Source of the DNA: Prochlorococcus sp. MIT 1300
GTDB taxonomy: Bacteria > Cyanobacteriota > Cyanobacteriia > PCC-6307 > Cyanobiaceae
Reading direction: 5' to 3'
DNA: 64,000 nt
Assembly: GCF_034092375.1 (NCBI RefSeq)
Contig: NZ_CP139302.1
Span: 1,240,001 to 1,304,000, forward strand
The position numbers and the translations under genes were made by a program. The stretch's first letter is position 1. Every line of letters begins with the position of its first letter. Shown in pieces: positions 1-9,532 of the stretch. Under the pieces are notes generated by a model. It was given only the letters and a program-made list of their open reading frames with translations. It was not told where the DNA came from and ran no database searches.

Positions 1-284
1 TCTTTCATTGTTGTTGTTGAGAGTTTGTATGCTGCCTGTAAAGCTTCTAAGGTAGCTTCTTCAATAGTTTCTTTAGACTCATTCAGAATAGTGTTGTTGA
101 ACTCAATTCGAAGGGGCTTTTGATTGCCCGAAATCCATACACTTACTCTCTTACTTTCATCTGTTGCTTGAAGCTCCATTTCATCCAATTCAACTTGAAG
201 GCTTTGTGCTTCTTGTTGGATTTGTTGTGCTTTTCGAAAAGCTTCAGTTAATTGACCGAAATTGGGTAGTCCGAACGCTGCCAT
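1..284 (-). CDS. ebfC: YbaB/EbfC family nucleoid-associated protein (partial, C-terminus off the left edge)
   Basis: Small DNA-binding protein of the YbaB/EbfC family, which coats the nucleoid as a dimer and often accompanies recombination or replication genes. About 94 residues are visible. It begins [20 protein letters not shown], followed by a long Gln/Glu-rich helix and the family's beta region with [10 protein letters not shown]. This matches the helix-beta-helix order of YbaB proteins. The start at 284 is an ATG lying 25 bases after the murB stop, so it is probably the last gene of a murC-murB-ebfC transcript. Family members are about 100-120 residues, so only a short C-terminal tail is missing. 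Confidence 0.85.
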   Translation of the reverse strand, partial: MAAFGLPNFGQLTEAFRKAQQIQQEAQSLQVELDEMELQATDESKRVSVWISGNQKPLRIEFNNTILNESKETIEEATLEALQAAYKLSTTTMK

Positions 285-309
285 GGTTTTTAGAGGCGAT
301 AGTTGAATG

Positions 310-1242
310 CTAATGGTTTGAGTTAGATCCGAAGCCAAGAAATTTAACTTCAGTATGTAGTTTTAATCCATAGGCTTTTTCGACTTCGCATTGTATAAAG
401 CTAATCAAATCATTTATGTCTTTTGCAGAAGCTGCTGCTTGGTTGACAATAAAATTGGCATGAATATTGGAAATTTCTGCCCCACCTATTCTGTAACCTT
501 TTAAGCCTAGCCCATCAATAAGTTGTGCGGCTTTTAATGGTTCTGGATTGCGAAATACGCTGCCGCAATTAGGAAGGCTGTATGGTTGTGTGCTTGTCCT
601 ATGTATCAGGTTTTCGTTTGTTTTTCGGCAGACTTCGTCGCTGTTATGTCCAGCCTCTAATTGTAAAGTGGCTGAGATAACAATCAAATCATCTTCTTGC
701 AAGCGACTATGGCGATAACCATAGAGAAGATCTTCTTTTTTAAGTTCAAATTGCTTGCCTTCACTTAGGGACATTACGGTTAAGGTTTTCAGCAGGTCTG
801 AGATGCAACCCCCTTGTGCACCAGCATTCATGACCACAGCTCCTCCTAGTGTTCCTGGTATACCTATTGCCCATTCCAGGCCATGGAGACCTTCCTTGGC
901 AGCACGTCGAGACAAGCTAGGCAGTGGTTCGCCAGCGAAGGCTTTCACTAATCCGGTATCTCCATTCACTTTTGCTCCGTTTAACTTGCGAGTGCATACA
1001 CTTAATCCTTGCAAAGTTTTATCGTTAACCAATAGATTTGACCCTGCTCCTAAAACTTGGCAGGGAATGTTTTGGGTGTGTGCCCAATTGATAAGTAATT
1101 GCAGTTCATTGGGATCATTTGGCTCTGCAAAAAACTCTGCTTTTCCTCCAACACGCAAAGTAGTGAAATTTGCTAATGAGACAAGGCTTTGCAGATTCAG
1201 TTCTTTAATCAAGGGCGTTATGCTGCCATAGTGGAGCACCAT
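310..1242 (-). CDS. murB: UDP-N-acetylenolpyruvoylglucosamine reductase MurB
   Basis: Reduces UDP-GlcNAc-enolpyruvate to UDP-MurNAc with NADPH and FAD, the second committed step of peptidoglycan precursor synthesis in the cytoplasm. The 310-residue product shows the FAD-binding region ([38 protein letters not shown]). It also has the substrate segment YGYRHSRLQ, the GSVFRNP loop carrying the proton-donor Ser, and a C-terminal TEVKFLG with the conserved Glu. The compact form fits the shorter bacterial MurB type. Its 5' end overlaps the murC stop by 25 bases, so the two are almost certainly translationally coupled. Confidence 0.96.
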   Translation of the reverse strand: MVLHYGSITPLIKELNLQSLVSLANFTTLRVGGKAEFFAEPNDPNELQLLINWAHTQNIPCQVLGAGSNLLVNDKTLQGLSVCTRKLNGAKVNGDTGLVKAFAGEPLPSLSRRAAKEGLHGLEWAIGIPGTLGGAVVMNAGAQGGCISDLLKTLTVMSLSEGKQFELKKEDLLYGYRHSRLQEDDLIVISATLQLEAGHNSDEVCRKTNENLIHRTSTQPYSLPNCGSVFRNPEPLKAAQLIDGLGLKGYRIGGAEISNIHANFIVNQAAASAKDINDLISFIQCEVEKAYGLKLHTEVKFLGFGSNSNH

Positions 1243-2603
1243 TCTTCTAAATCATTCTTCTCATTTAAATGATTCCAAATATTGTTTATATCGCCAGCAC
1301 CGATAACAAGAATAAGATCATTATTGCGACTATACTTTTTGATTGATGTTGTTAAAGTCTCGAGATTTTTACCTAAGAATATGGGTACATTTGGGTTTAG
1401 CTTATTAATAGCTTGTTTTAATGCCTGACTGTTTGCATTGTTTATAGGCTTTTCTCCTGCAGAATAGACTGGTGCCAAGAATAAACAATCAACTTTGCTA
1501 AGAACTGAGGCAAACTCTTGTATAAATTCTTTCATTCTGCTGTAGCGATGTGGCTGGAAGACCACAACCAGTCTTTCAGGGGGATTATCAAAGATAGTTT
1601 TTTTACTTTTTATCATTATTTTAGCCATCGAGATTGTTGCAAGGACCTCACTAGGGTGATGTGCATAGTCATCAACAATTTGTCTACCATTCCAATTACC
1701 TCGAAACTCAAACCGGCGTCCAGGTGTTTGTAGTTCTCCCAAATGTTTTTTGATTTCTTTAAATGGTATGTTTTGTAGTCGACATGCACTAATTGCTCCT
1801 AAAGCATTGCTGAGATTATGTAATCCAGGTACTGGTATTTGAATACGAGAAATAAGTTTTCCTTTTTCATAAAAGTCTGCAATGGTTTGGTCTCCATATA
1901 ATGCAATAGGTATTGCGGCAAAGTCGACGTCTTCGATGTTATTGATAGACCACCAGGCGGAAGCTTTGAAGTTATCCCTCAAGATGCGGCAGTCATAGTT
2001 AGCCAAGAGGCTTTTGGAGCCTTCAGCAAACTTTTGCATAGTTTTTATTAATTCGTTTAGGTTTGGATAGTGGTCTGTGTGATCTAGTTCCAAATTTGTT
2101 ATTACACTGCAGTTTGCTTGAAATTTCACAAGGGTCCCGTCTGATTCATCGGCTTCAGCTACAAGAATTTCTCCATTACCTACATGGCTATTGCTACCAA
2201 AGCAAGGTACATAGCCACCAATTGCCGCTGTCGGGCCCTGATTGGCTTTCTCAAGCAAGGTGCTAATAAAGGTGCTTGTAGTGGTTTTTCCATGGCTTCC
2301 GCCTACAGCTATGGAAGTTTGTTCTTTTATTAGCTTTGCCAGAAGGTCTGACCGGTGCCATATTTCCAAGCGTAGGTTTTCAGCAGCTTTTAACTCTGGG
2401 TTGTTTAGGGGTATTGCGCTGCTTTTAATGATTAAGGGGCTGATTTCGTATGTCTTGCAAAGTTGGTGAATATTCGAATCCCTTTGTCCCTTAAAAAATT
2501 TAACGCCTTTTTCTATTAGTTGGCGGATGCTTGGGTTGATTTGTTGATCTGATCCAGAAATGAGATGTCCTCGATCAGCCAGTATTAGGGCCAGTGCAGA
2601 CAT
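1218..2603 (-). CDS. murC: UDP-N-acetylmuramate--L-alanine ligase MurC (true start lies upstream of 2603)
   Basis: ATP-dependent ligase that adds the first L-Ala to UDP-MurNAc. Visible motifs are the ATP loop [39 protein letters not shown] and FQPHRYSR. The first ATG (2603) opens at [12 protein letters not shown], which is inside the family's N-terminal nucleotide-fold motif. The same frame continues upstream to a TGA at 2691-2693 and encodes IHFIGLGGVG just before this Met, so the protein certainly begins further out. No ATG, GTG or TTG exists in that extension; an ATT at 2649-2651 (giving NSKRPIHFIG) is the most plausible start. Head of the murC-murB-ebfC group, divergent from gap2. Confidence 0.93.
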   Translation of the reverse strand: MSALALILADRGHLISGSDQQINPSIRQLIEKGVKFFKGQRDSNIHQLCKTYEISPLIIKSSAIPLNNPELKAAENLRLEIWHRSDLLAKLIKEQTSIAVGGSHGKTTTSTFISTLLEKANQGPTAAIGGYVPCFGSNSHVGNGEILVAEADESDGTLVKFQANCSVITNLELDHTDHYPNLNELIKTMQKFAEGSKSLLANYDCRILRDNFKASAWWSINNIEDVDFAAIPIALYGDQTIADFYEKGKLISRIQIPVPGLHNLSNALGAISACRLQNIPFKEIKKHLGELQTPGRRFEFRGNWNGRQIVDDYAHHPSEVLATISMAKIMIKSKKTIFDNPPERLVVVFQPHRYSRMKEFIQEFASVLSKVDCLFLAPVYSAGEKPINNANSQALKQAINKLNPNVPIFLGKNLETLTTSIKKYSRNNDLILVIGAGDINNIWNHLNEKNDLEEWCSTMAA

Positions 2604-2678
2604 CCCTACACCACCAAGGCCTATGAAGTGAATGGGTCTTTTGCTGTTAATCGGATTCGCCGTAGGAGGAGTAGACGG

Positions 2679-2810
2679 TTGAAAGATAGGTCACCTTTGC
2701 AAGAAAGGCCCGCTTTTGCATGGTTTTTGGAGCAGGTCGTTACTCCATGGATTGTTTTTCTTCGTTTTCTGTCCTCTGATTCGACAAGAATTTTTGGCAT
2801 TTCTGTATGA
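2679..2810 (+). CDS. candidate small protein upstream of gap2 (43 aa)
   Basis: Possible small gene, not recognised. A perfect Shine-Dalgarno-like AGGAGGAG at 2664-2671 sits seven bases before a TTG codon at 2679. That codon opens 43 codons ending at 2810, 39 bases before the gap2 ATG. The predicted peptide has a basic start (KDRSPLQERP) and a hydrophobic/aromatic middle (FAWFLEQVVTPWIVFLRFL) that could bind a membrane. In this genome most genes lack so strong a ribosome site, which is the main support. Against it, the region also lies opposite the murC leader and TTG starts are weak evidence. A chance ORF remains quite possible. Confidence 0.35.
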   Translation: MKDRSPLQERPAFAWFLEQVVTPWIVFLRFLSSDSTRIFGISV

Positions 2811-2849
2811 TCGGCGGCCAACTTACTTTGCGGTATTCCCGCTTTAGAT

Positions 2850-3872
2850 ATGACTCTGCGCGTTGCGATAAATGGATTTGGCCGAATTGGTCGCAATTTC
2901 ATGCGTTGTTGGCTGAGCCGAGGAGCCAATACAGGTCTTGAAGTAGTAGGCATCAACGTCACTTCTGATCCCAAGACCAATGCCCATTTGCTCAAGTATG
3001 ACTCAATTTTGGGTCAGATCAAAGATGCTGAAATTGGTTATACCGACGATACTTTTATAATTAATGGGAAAAGCATTAAATGTTTTTCAGACAGGAATCC
3101 TCTTAATCTTCCATGGAAGGAATGGGGAGTAGATTTAGTTATTGAATCAACAGGTGTTTTTAATACTGATGTTGGCGCAAGTAAGCATTTAGAGGCTGGA
3201 GCTAAAAAAGTGATTCTGACAGCTCCAGGCAAAGGCGATGGAGTTGGAACCTATGTTGTTGGGGTTAATGCTGATCAGTATCAACATGATGATTATCAGA
3301 TATTGAGCAATGCAAGTTGCACGACAAACTGCTTGGCTCCAATCGTTAAAGTTCTAGACCAAAAGTTTGGAATCAATAAAGGCTTAATGACTACAATTCA
3401 TAGCTATACTGGTGACCAAAGAATTTTGGATAATAGTCATAGGGATTTACGTCGTGCAAGGGCTGCAGCAATGAATATTGTTCCTACTTCCACTGGAGCT
3501 GCGAAAGCTGTTGCTCTTGTTTATCCAGAAATGAAGGGCAAACTTACTGGTATAGCAATGCGAGTTCCAACTCCTAATGTATCGGCAGTGGACCTTGTTT
3601 TTGAAGCTGGATGCTCAACAAACGCAGAAGAGGTTAATGCAGTTTTGAAACAAGCCTCTGAAGGGTCTATGAAGGGTATTATTAAGTATGGAGATCTTCC
3701 ATTGGTTTCTAGTGATTATGCAGGAACTAACGAATCCACGATTGTCGATGAAGCGTTAACTATGGCTATTGGGGATAATTTGATTAAGGTACTCGCCTGG
3801 TATGACAATGAATGGGGCTATAGTCAGCGAGTAGTAGATTTGGCAGAAATAGTTGCTCAAAGATGGAAATAA
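2850..3872 (+). CDS. gap2: glyceraldehyde-3-phosphate dehydrogenase, Gap2 type
   Basis: Interconverts glyceraldehyde-3-phosphate and 1,3-bisphosphoglycerate. The cyanobacterial Gap2 type works in the Calvin cycle with NADPH or NADH. The 340-residue protein shows the N-terminal Rossmann motif [14 protein letters not shown], the catalytic Cys in [19 protein letters not shown] with the catalytic His region, and the C-terminal [15 protein letters not shown]. Sequence and length fit the photosynthetic (GapA/GapB-like) branch better than glycolytic Gap1, an assignment made by inspection only. It is transcribed divergently from murC and converges on thiL. I see no clear intrinsic terminator in 3873-3954. 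Confidence 0.96.
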   Translation: MTLRVAINGFGRIGRNFMRCWLSRGANTGLEVVGINVTSDPKTNAHLLKYDSILGQIKDAEIGYTDDTFIINGKSIKCFSDRNPLNLPWKEWGVDLVIESTGVFNTDVGASKHLEAGAKKVILTAPGKGDGVGTYVVGVNADQYQHDDYQILSNASCTTNCLAPIVKVLDQKFGINKGLMTTIHSYTGDQRILDNSHRDLRRARAAAMNIVPTSTGAAKAVALVYPEMKGKLTGIAMRVPTPNVSAVDLVFEAGCSTNAEEVNAVLKQASEGSMKGIIKYGDLPLVSSDYAGTNESTIVDEALTMAIGDNLIKVLAWYDNEWGYSQRVVDLAEIVAQRWK

Positions 3873-3954
3873 GTTCTAAACTTATTCGGGAATAATTAGC
3901 CTTTTGCTTCAACATTTATAAATCAAGATTTGGCCTTTTGGGACCATAATTTGA

Positions 3955-4938
3955 CTATGTAAAATGTTTAAAGCAAGTATTTGGTTTGATCTCCTCCCTG
4001 GTGTCTTTCCATATAATTAATGGCTCTCCTTCTTCTATGTGTCCAATAATTTGACATTTTGGATTTGATTTAATCCATGCATTTGCCCATGTTTTAGGCA
4101 GGCTTACTACAAGTTCAAAATCTTCTCCTCCATTTAGGCACCAGTTATCCCAAATTTTTCCTGACGGCCAATTTTCGGCTACCGGAAGTCTTTCAGGATC
4201 GAGCACAGCAACACATTGGCTGCTTTGACAGAGATTATTGATGGCTTCTAGGAGCCCGTCACTGCTATCAGTTCCACCTGCACGGAATGGCAAGTCTTTA
4301 GGTTTAGTGTTTTTGAGTGCTTTTAGGGCTGCTAAAGCAGGCTTGGGTCTTTGATGGGCTAATAAAGCTTTCTTTTGAAGGGTTTCTGGTAGTTCCGTAG
4401 TAGAAAGGTTTAAATCCTTTTGTAACAAGGCGAGACCTAATCGACTGAGTCCATGTGGACCACTTACCGCTAAATAATCTCCGGGTTTTGCAGAAGATCT
4501 ATGGAGCCGGAGGTCACCTAAAGAACCAATAGCAGTTATGGAAAGTATCCTTTCGCTCCCTTGGGAACAATCCCCCCCCAGTAGTACGCCGCCAAATTTT
4601 TCTAAGCATTCAGAAATACCCTGGTATACGCCATCAACCCATAACCATTGTGTATTTGGCGGGGTGACCAATCCAACAGTGACCCCAAGGAAATGGTCGC
4701 TTCCGCTTGCAGCCAAATCTGACAGATTTGCTGCAACTGATCTCCATCCCACATCATTCGATGAAGTCGTGATCTCGCTAAAGTGAATACCTTCCACGAA
4801 GAGGTCCGTGTTAATTAAAAGTTTTTTTTCGTTAAGATTTAACTCTGCAGTGTCATCATCAGCCTGATTGTTCGGGACATATTTGCTTATTCTTTTTAGT
4901 AGTTTTCTTTCGCCAATTTCTTTAATAGTTTCATCCAT
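3955..4938 (-). CDS. thiL: thiamine-monophosphate kinase ThiL
   Basis: Phosphorylates thiamine monophosphate to thiamine pyrophosphate with ATP, the last step of vitamin B1 synthesis. The 327-residue product has the AIR-synthase-like fold markers: NTDLFVEGIHF near residue 45, LGGDCSQG, GGTDSSDGLLEAI with the metal-binding Asp, and the C-terminal LNGGEDFELV. Its first codons overlap the end of the cyclophilin gene by 8 bases (4931-4938), so the pair is likely co-transcribed and coupled. thiG, another thiamine gene, lies about 20 kb away on the same strand. Confidence 0.95.
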   Translation of the reverse strand: MDETIKEIGERKLLKRISKYVPNNQADDDTAELNLNEKKLLINTDLFVEGIHFSEITTSSNDVGWRSVAANLSDLAASGSDHFLGVTVGLVTPPNTQWLWVDGVYQGISECLEKFGGVLLGGDCSQGSERILSITAIGSLGDLRLHRSSAKPGDYLAVSGPHGLSRLGLALLQKDLNLSTTELPETLQKKALLAHQRPKPALAALKALKNTKPKDLPFRAGGTDSSDGLLEAINNLCQSSQCVAVLDPERLPVAENWPSGKIWDNWCLNGGEDFELVVSLPKTWANAWIKSNPKCQIIGHIEEGEPLIIWKDTREEIKPNTCFKHFT

Positions 4939-6007
4939 GTTCCTCTAGACGATTGGCACCGTCAAGCACTTTGATAGAAAGCACTCGATCATCTCCTCCT
5001 AAGTTTTCTAATACATTAAAACCTTCGACGATGTAACCAAAAGCTGCATTTCTCCCATCAATTAGGTTGCGCCCTGCAGGTGTGAGCTCTGGTTCATACA
5101 AAAAAATGAAGAACTGAGAAGAACCATCATCTACTGCTTGGTCAGAATGAGACCAGCCTAGAGTGCCAAATGTAGAAAAAGGAAGTATTGGGGTTGATTT
5201 GTATAAACCAACATCTTCAAAGGTTTCATTGTAAAGGGTTTGAGATTCCTCTGGAACCCTTATTTCTAAAGGCACACGTCTTTCATCTCCAGTGTTGGGA
5301 TTGATATAACCAATGTCTGGGCCGTCTGGATCCCCAGTTTGTAGTATGTAAAAGTCTTCGGCTCTATTAAATGGTAAATTATCATAAAATCCTTTAAGAG
5401 CTAGATCTACAAAGGCCCCTGAAGTCAGTGGTGCATTGTAACCATCAATTACAGCGATCATCTCTCCTTTGTTTGTATTAATTGAGACCGTTGCTCTTCC
5501 TAGTAATCTAGGTAAATCTTTGAATTCATCTGGAATATTGTAAGGAAAACCTTCAGTTAAGAAAAGTCCTTCTAGGTCGCCGATTTGATTTAGTGCTTTT
5601 CTACGTGTCTCTATGAAATTTGTTTGATTTTGACTGCTAGCATCTTGTCCAAGACTTTGTAGGCTTTCTTCTAAGGCCTCTAAGAGTGCTTTGCCTTCTT
5701 CTTGACGATTGATTGGAATATTCTCCAGGATTTGTTTTTTGCGAGTGGTTAAGAGAAATTGGGTGGAACTTGCTGCTTCGTTTAAAGCTGCCCATTTATT
5801 TCCAGGTATTTCGTTGCTAGTTACTTCAAGTGTGTGTTGAATCCCTTGCAGATCCGTTTGTTGTACAGGTAGTGCGTTGCGCAATATTGCAGAAGGATCT
5901 TTCAAAGCATTGCCAGGAGGGAGCCCAGCTAAAAGAGGCTTGCTTGCTAGGAGCCCAGTGGTGAGAAGGATTGTGAGGGCTGAAATAAGTAGACGCAAAA
6001 TTGGCAT
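4931..6007 (-). CDS. cyclophilin-type peptidyl-prolyl isomerase, thylakoid-lumen (CYP38/TLP40-like)
   Basis: Predicted exported peptidyl-prolyl cis-trans isomerase of 358 residues. It begins with a hydrophobic signal segment ([18 protein letters not shown]), followed by a helical N-terminal region of about 150 residues. The C-terminal half is a cyclophilin domain ([68 protein letters not shown]). This order matches plant CYP38/TLP40 and its cyanobacterial homologues, which help photosystem II assembly in the lumen. The cyclophilin active site is not fully canonical, so isomerase activity may be weak. That function is inferred from the architecture. It is followed by thiL and is divergent from efp. 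Confidence 0.85.
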   Translation of the reverse strand: MPILRLLISALTILLTTGLLASKPLLAGLPPGNALKDPSAILRNALPVQQTDLQGIQHTLEVTSNEIPGNKWAALNEAASSTQFLLTTRKKQILENIPINRQEEGKALLEALEESLQSLGQDASSQNQTNFIETRRKALNQIGDLEGLFLTEGFPYNIPDEFKDLPRLLGRATVSINTNKGEMIAVIDGYNAPLTSGAFVDLALKGFYDNLPFNRAEDFYILQTGDPDGPDIGYINPNTGDERRVPLEIRVPEESQTLYNETFEDVGLYKSTPILPFSTFGTLGWSHSDQAVDDGSSQFFIFLYEPELTPAGRNLIDGRNAAFGYIVEGFNVLENLGGDDRVLSIKVLDGANRLEEHG

Positions 6008-6070
6008 TTAGCAGTTGAGTCCTTGTGGACTTTGGCACAGCTCTATGATCACCTAATCCGTTCCGCGGGA

Positions 6071-6631
6071 ATGATCTCAAGTAACGACTTCCGGACAGGT
6101 ACCACGATTGAACTGGATGGAGCTGTTTGGCGTGTTGTTGAATTCCTGCATGTCAAGCCTGGTAAGGGCTCTGCTTTCGTGCGAACCAAGTTAAAAGCTG
6201 TTCAGAGTGGAAATGTGGTGGAGAAAACTTTTCGTGCTGGAGAGATGGTTCCACAAGCTTTGTTGGAAAAGTCCACCCTTCAGCACACTTATATGGAGGC
6301 TGGGGATTATGTCTTTATGGATATGTCTAGTTACGAAGAGACTCGCTTGACTTCTAAACAAATTGGCGAGGGTCGTAAATATTTAAAAGAAGGCATGGAG
6401 GTGAATGTGGTTGCTTGGAATGGAGATCCGCTGGAAGTTGAGTTACCTAACTCTGTAGTTTTAGAAGTCACTCAAACAGATCCTGGAGTGAAGGGTGATA
6501 CTGCTACAGGTGGTACTAAGCCAGCCATCCTTGAAACTGGCGCCCAGGTTATGGTTCCCCTTTTTATTTCTGTTGGTGAGAAAATTAAGGTTGACACTCG
6601 TAATGACAGCTATCTCGGGAGGGAGAACTAA
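6071..6631 (+). CDS. efp: translation elongation factor P
   Basis: EF-P binds stalled ribosomes and speeds peptide-bond formation at polyproline stretches. With the start at 6071 the protein is 186 residues, the usual family length, and begins [17 protein letters not shown]. An earlier ATG at 6023 would add 16 unlikely residues. Domain I carries [13 protein letters not shown], with Lys32 at the position of the modified Lys34 of E. coli. Domains II-III follow ([42 protein letters not shown]). It lies five bases ahead of accB, so the two are co-transcribed, an arrangement common in cyanobacteria. Confidence 0.96.
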   Translation: MISSNDFRTGTTIELDGAVWRVVEFLHVKPGKGSAFVRTKLKAVQSGNVVEKTFRAGEMVPQALLEKSTLQHTYMEAGDYVFMDMSSYEETRLTSKQIGEGRKYLKEGMEVNVVAWNGDPLEVELPNSVVLEVTQTDPGVKGDTATGGTKPAILETGAQVMVPLFISVGEKIKVDTRNDSYLGREN

Positions 6632-6636
6632 ACAAC

Positions 6637-7134
6637 ATGCAGCTTGATCATGAACAACTGCACCTTCTGCTTTCAGCATTGGAGCAAAGCGATATCCAAG
6701 AGTTTCGTCTGGAGGGGGATGACTTTCGCTTAGAAATCAGGCGAAATTTACCTGTTGCTTCTCAGACCTTAGTTCCTGTAATTTCTCCACCTACTACTGA
6801 GGTCCCAGCCACTTCATCAACTCCTCAACCCAAGTCAGAGCCCTCTCAGCCGGCAGGAAACCCACCTCCAGCAGGAGCTGGCTCTAGAGCTGATTTGCTA
6901 GACATTACAGCTCCTATGGTTGGGACGTTTTATAGAGCCCCTGCTCCAGGGGAACCCTCTTTTGTTGAAGTGGGTAATCGTATTGGTGTGGGTCAAACGG
7001 TTTGCATTCTTGAAGCAATGAAATTGATGAATGAATTGGAGTCCGAGGTCAGTGGTGAAGTAGTTGAAATTCTTGTGGATAACGGAACTCCCGTGGAGTT
7101 CGGTCAAGTGTTGATGAGAGTTAAGCCAAACTGA
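6637..7134 (+). CDS. accB: biotin carboxyl carrier protein of acetyl-CoA carboxylase
   Basis: Carries biotin between the carboxylase and carboxyltransferase subunits in the first step of fatty acid synthesis. The 165-residue protein has an N-terminal segment (residues 1-35), then a Pro/Ser/Thr-rich flexible linker (about 45-83). A C-terminal biotinyl domain follows, in which the motif CILEAMKLMNE places the biotinylated lysine at Lys129. It follows efp by five bases. The gene converges on pdxA with only two bases between the stops. Confidence 0.96.
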   Translation: MQLDHEQLHLLLSALEQSDIQEFRLEGDDFRLEIRRNLPVASQTLVPVISPPTTEVPATSSTPQPKSEPSQPAGNPPPAGAGSRADLLDITAPMVGTFYRAPAPGEPSFVEVGNRIGVGQTVCILEAMKLMNELESEVSGEVVEILVDNGTPVEFGQVLMRVKPN

Positions 7135-7136
7135 AT

Positions 7137-8168
7137 TCAAGGATGACTTAAATCCCAAGCTGTTCTTATAGCTGCAATCATGCTGTTAGGTCTTGCTTTA
7201 CCTGTCCCTGCGATGTCAAAAGCTGTTCCATGATCCGGGGAGGTTCTGAAAAAAGGCAGCCCTAACGTTGTATTGACAGCTTCATCGAAAGCTAGAAGTT
7301 TGATTGGAATCAATCCTTGATCATGATAAAGAGCAAGTATTCCATCGTAGGTATTAGAGGTTATTCTCCCTTGCCATGAAAGAGCGGCTGAAAGCCAGCA
7401 AGTGTCTGGTGGCAATGGTCCTTCTAGTTTTATATCTGGATTTTGTATTCGCCATTTGTCTAAAACTGGTTTTATCCATTCTTTTTCTTCTGTGCCTATT
7501 AATCCTTCTTCTCCTGCGTGGGGGTTTAAACCAGCAACTGCAAGTTTTGGATTTTTATTAAATTTTTTACAAAACTGTGAAAGTATATTTAGCTTTTCTT
7601 CTAAGACTAAAGGGGATAAGTAGTTGTTAAGTTTTAGTAGCGGTATATGGGTTGTTGCTAGAAGAGTGTTTAAGCGCCAGTTGTTATGAGGGGATAAAGC
7701 TGTAAATAACATTGTTGCTTGTTGGCTATTTGTAAGCTTTGCTAGTACTTCTGTTTGACCTGGATAATTATGTCCAGCTGCATGCCAAGAATGTTTTGCA
7801 ATAGGTGCTGTTACTAGTGCTCTTCCATTTTTTTGGAGTGTTAGTTCAATCGCTCTCGTAAGCCATCTAAAACTTGCCTCACCATTTTCTTTTGATGCTC
7901 TTCCTGGATTTGCGATGGTATTTAAGGGAATATTATTGATTGTTAGATCTTTTGGATTAGCTATTTGGTTTATCCCTTGTGATATGAGCCTTCGATAAGT
8001 TTCTTCGATTTGTTTTTGGCAACCCACAAGCAATGGTTTCATTGTTGAAGGTAATTTTTTCGATGCAAGTGCTTTAAGTGTGATTTCTGTGCCGATCCCA
8101 CCAGGGTCGCCCAAAGCGATTACAATTGTTTCATCCTTTGGTATTGAAGATTTTTCTGGGAATGTCAT
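7137..8168 (-). CDS. pdxA: 4-hydroxythreonine-4-phosphate dehydrogenase PdxA
   Basis: Oxidises 4-phosphohydroxy-L-threonine in the DXP-dependent route to pyridoxal phosphate (vitamin B6). The 343-residue sequence shows GDPGGIGTEI at the start, the metal-binding His region in APIAKHSWHAAGHNYPGQTE, and the C-terminal LYHDQGLIPIKLLAFDEAVN and TSPDHGTAFDIAGTGKA. Its ATG overlaps, on the opposite strand, the ATG of the small gene at 8167, so the two genes begin essentially back to back and must share promoter sequence with each other's coding DNA. Confidence 0.95.
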   Translation of the reverse strand: MTFPEKSSIPKDETIVIALGDPGGIGTEITLKALASKKLPSTMKPLLVGCQKQIEETYRRLISQGINQIANPKDLTINNIPLNTIANPGRASKENGEASFRWLTRAIELTLQKNGRALVTAPIAKHSWHAAGHNYPGQTEVLAKLTNSQQATMLFTALSPHNNWRLNTLLATTHIPLLKLNNYLSPLVLEEKLNILSQFCKKFNKNPKLAVAGLNPHAGEEGLIGTEEKEWIKPVLDKWRIQNPDIKLEGPLPPDTCWLSAALSWQGRITSNTYDGILALYHDQGLIPIKLLAFDEAVNTTLGLPFFRTSPDHGTAFDIAGTGKARPNSMIAAIRTAWDLSHP

Positions 8169-8364
8169 GTTGCGTTTAATTCTGTTGGGCTTGTTGTTTT
8201 TTGGATTGACTAGCGGATTGCGTGATGGATGGCTTGTAATTAAGTGGTCACAGCTTTTGAATCAAGTTGGTTTTGCAGAGGTCGATCCTGATAAGCCTTT
8301 GAATTGGAACGAATTTTTATTTAGTTGGTTGGAGAGGAATGTAGACAAATCTACTTCTGATTAG
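8167..8364 (+). CDS. conserved small hypothetical protein with N-terminal hydrophobic segment (65 aa)
   Basis: Not recognised as a named family. From the ATG at 8167 it gives 65 residues beginning MLRLILLGLLFFGLTSGLRD, a likely membrane anchor or signal. A soluble tail rich in Trp and acidic residues follows (DPDKPLNWNEFLFSWLER). The reading frame is open upstream to 8080, but that extension runs antisense through pdxA and lacks protein-like character, so I take the internal ATG. It sits head-to-head with pdxA and ends one base before the stop of the convergent epimerase-like gene. Confidence 0.6.
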   Translation: MLRLILLGLLFFGLTSGLRDGWLVIKWSQLLNQVGFAEVDPDKPLNWNEFLFSWLERNVDKSTSD

Positions 8365-8365
8365 T

Positions 8366-9271
8366 CTATTTTTTAAGGTTGAGATCTTCTTTAAAGCAAT
8401 CCTTTAACCCGGATTTATAATCTGGATGAAGCAACTGATAGCCTAGTTCTTCACACAGCAATCGGTTTTTTATTCTTCTATTTTCCTGCCAAAATGATAA
8501 GGCCATTGGATTCATTTTGCTTTTTGCTATTTCAAAGGGTTCTAAAGGCGGTAAAGACTTATCTAGTAATTTTCCTGCAAAACGTAGTACGTCAATATTT
8601 GAGGCAGGGACGTTATCGGCAATATTAACGATTAAGGGTTTTTGACCTTTTTCAGCAAGGCTGATGAGATGCATTGTTGCCCCAGCTATGTCATCAACAT
8701 GAATTCTAGAAAATACTTGTCCAGGCTTATCAACCATTCTGACATTGCCTTTGCAGATGCTTGTGATTGCTGAGCGTCCAGGGCCATAAATTCCAGGAAG
8801 TCTCAGGATTTGAATTGGCAGCCCAGTTTGTTGCCAAGCTTCTTCACATGACAAACGTCTTTTACTTCTTAATTGAATTGGTTTAGGAGAATCTTGTTCT
8901 GAGACCCATTTGCCTTTGGAGTCTCCATAAACTCCTGTGGTCGATAGATACCCCACCCATTTGAGCGACATATCTTTCAGTTGTTCTTCTAGGCAGCTAA
9001 GGACTGGGTCTTTGCCATCTGCGTCTGGAGGAATCGAACTAAGCAAATGTGTAAATTTTTCTAGTTTTAGGTTTGTAGGGATTGTTTTATTCACGCTGTC
9101 AAAAATTACATCTGCCCCTTGGCTATTGATTTGTCTACGACTGCAAACGGCTTCGTTCCCAAGAGCTCTGGCAAGAGCTGCAATGTGTTGGCCACTAAAA
9201 CCTCCTCCTAGGACAAGTAGCTTGGAGCCTTTAGGAAGAGGTGTTGACCTGTTGACAAGTGATTCAAGCAT
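8366..9271 (-). CDS. NAD(P)-binding SDR / epimerase-like protein
   Basis: Extended short-chain dehydrogenase-type protein of 301 residues. The Rossmann motif LVLGGGFSGQHIAALARALG is at residues 20-40. YLSTTGVYGD holds a Tyr in an epimerase-like setting, and RLPGIYGPGRSA resembles the substrate-side loop of NAD-dependent epimerases. The sequence resembles the YeeZ/SDR_a5 group, whose substrate is unknown. No sugar-pathway genes are adjacent, so I do not propose one. The region upstream of its start (9272 on) is shared with the short gene at 9411. Confidence 0.8.
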   Translation of the reverse strand: MLESLVNRSTPLPKGSKLLVLGGGFSGQHIAALARALGNEAVCSRRQINSQGADVIFDSVNKTIPTNLKLEKFTHLLSSIPPDADGKDPVLSCLEEQLKDMSLKWVGYLSTTGVYGDSKGKWVSEQDSPKPIQLRSKRRLSCEEAWQQTGLPIQILRLPGIYGPGRSAITSICKGNVRMVDKPGQVFSRIHVDDIAGATMHLISLAEKGQKPLIVNIADNVPASNIDVLRFAGKLLDKSLPPLEPFEIAKSKMNPMALSFWQENRRIKNRLLCEELGYQLLHPDYKSGLKDCFKEDLNLKK

Positions 9272-9410
9272 GAGTACAAGTGTATTAGTCGGCTAGTTGC
9301 CAGTGCTTAATTCACCTTTGAGTTTCTTCACCACATCCAAGTCCATCGTTTTTGGACAATTCTGCAGGGTTTGGTTTGTTCATCGGCTTAGTGGTTTCAA
9401 TCTTTGCAAT

Positions 9411-9524
9411 ATGGCAGTTGTCAGCCTTGTGCTTTTTGCAACATGTTTGGCTCCGGAGGAGCCTGCTCGACAAGCTTCCATCTGCGAAAGATATAACTCT
9501 CCACAGGCTTGTCGGGTGCTGTAA
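9411..9524 (+). CDS. candidate small secreted Cys-containing peptide (37 aa)
   Basis: Short ORF starting at the ATG at 9411. Residues 1-15 are hydrophobic (MAVVSLVLFATCLAPEE) and look like a signal or membrane segment. The short tail reads RQASICERYNSPQACRVL, with two Cys spaced as in a small disulfide loop. The frame is open further upstream to 9297, but that part is not protein-like. I recall similar short peptides ending in a C-x-R-x-N-S-P-Q-x-C motif in marine picocyanobacteria, which I cannot verify here. Function unknown. Confidence 0.5.
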   Translation: MAVVSLVLFATCLAPEEPARQASICERYNSPQACRVL

Positions 9525-9532
9525 ACGGTTTA

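Noticed and set aside
755-1231. Plus-strand ORF of 158 residues opposite murB
   Set aside because: It lies fully antisense to a strong murB and shows no domain or protein-like composition.
2621-2995. Minus-strand ORF of 124 residues over the start of gap2
   Set aside because: Mostly antisense to gap2; no motif, so judged a shadow. It does not supply the missing murC start either.
8080-8166. Longer start for the small gene at 8167
   Set aside because: The extension is antisense to pdxA and does not look like protein; the ATG at 8167 directly opens the hydrophobic segment.
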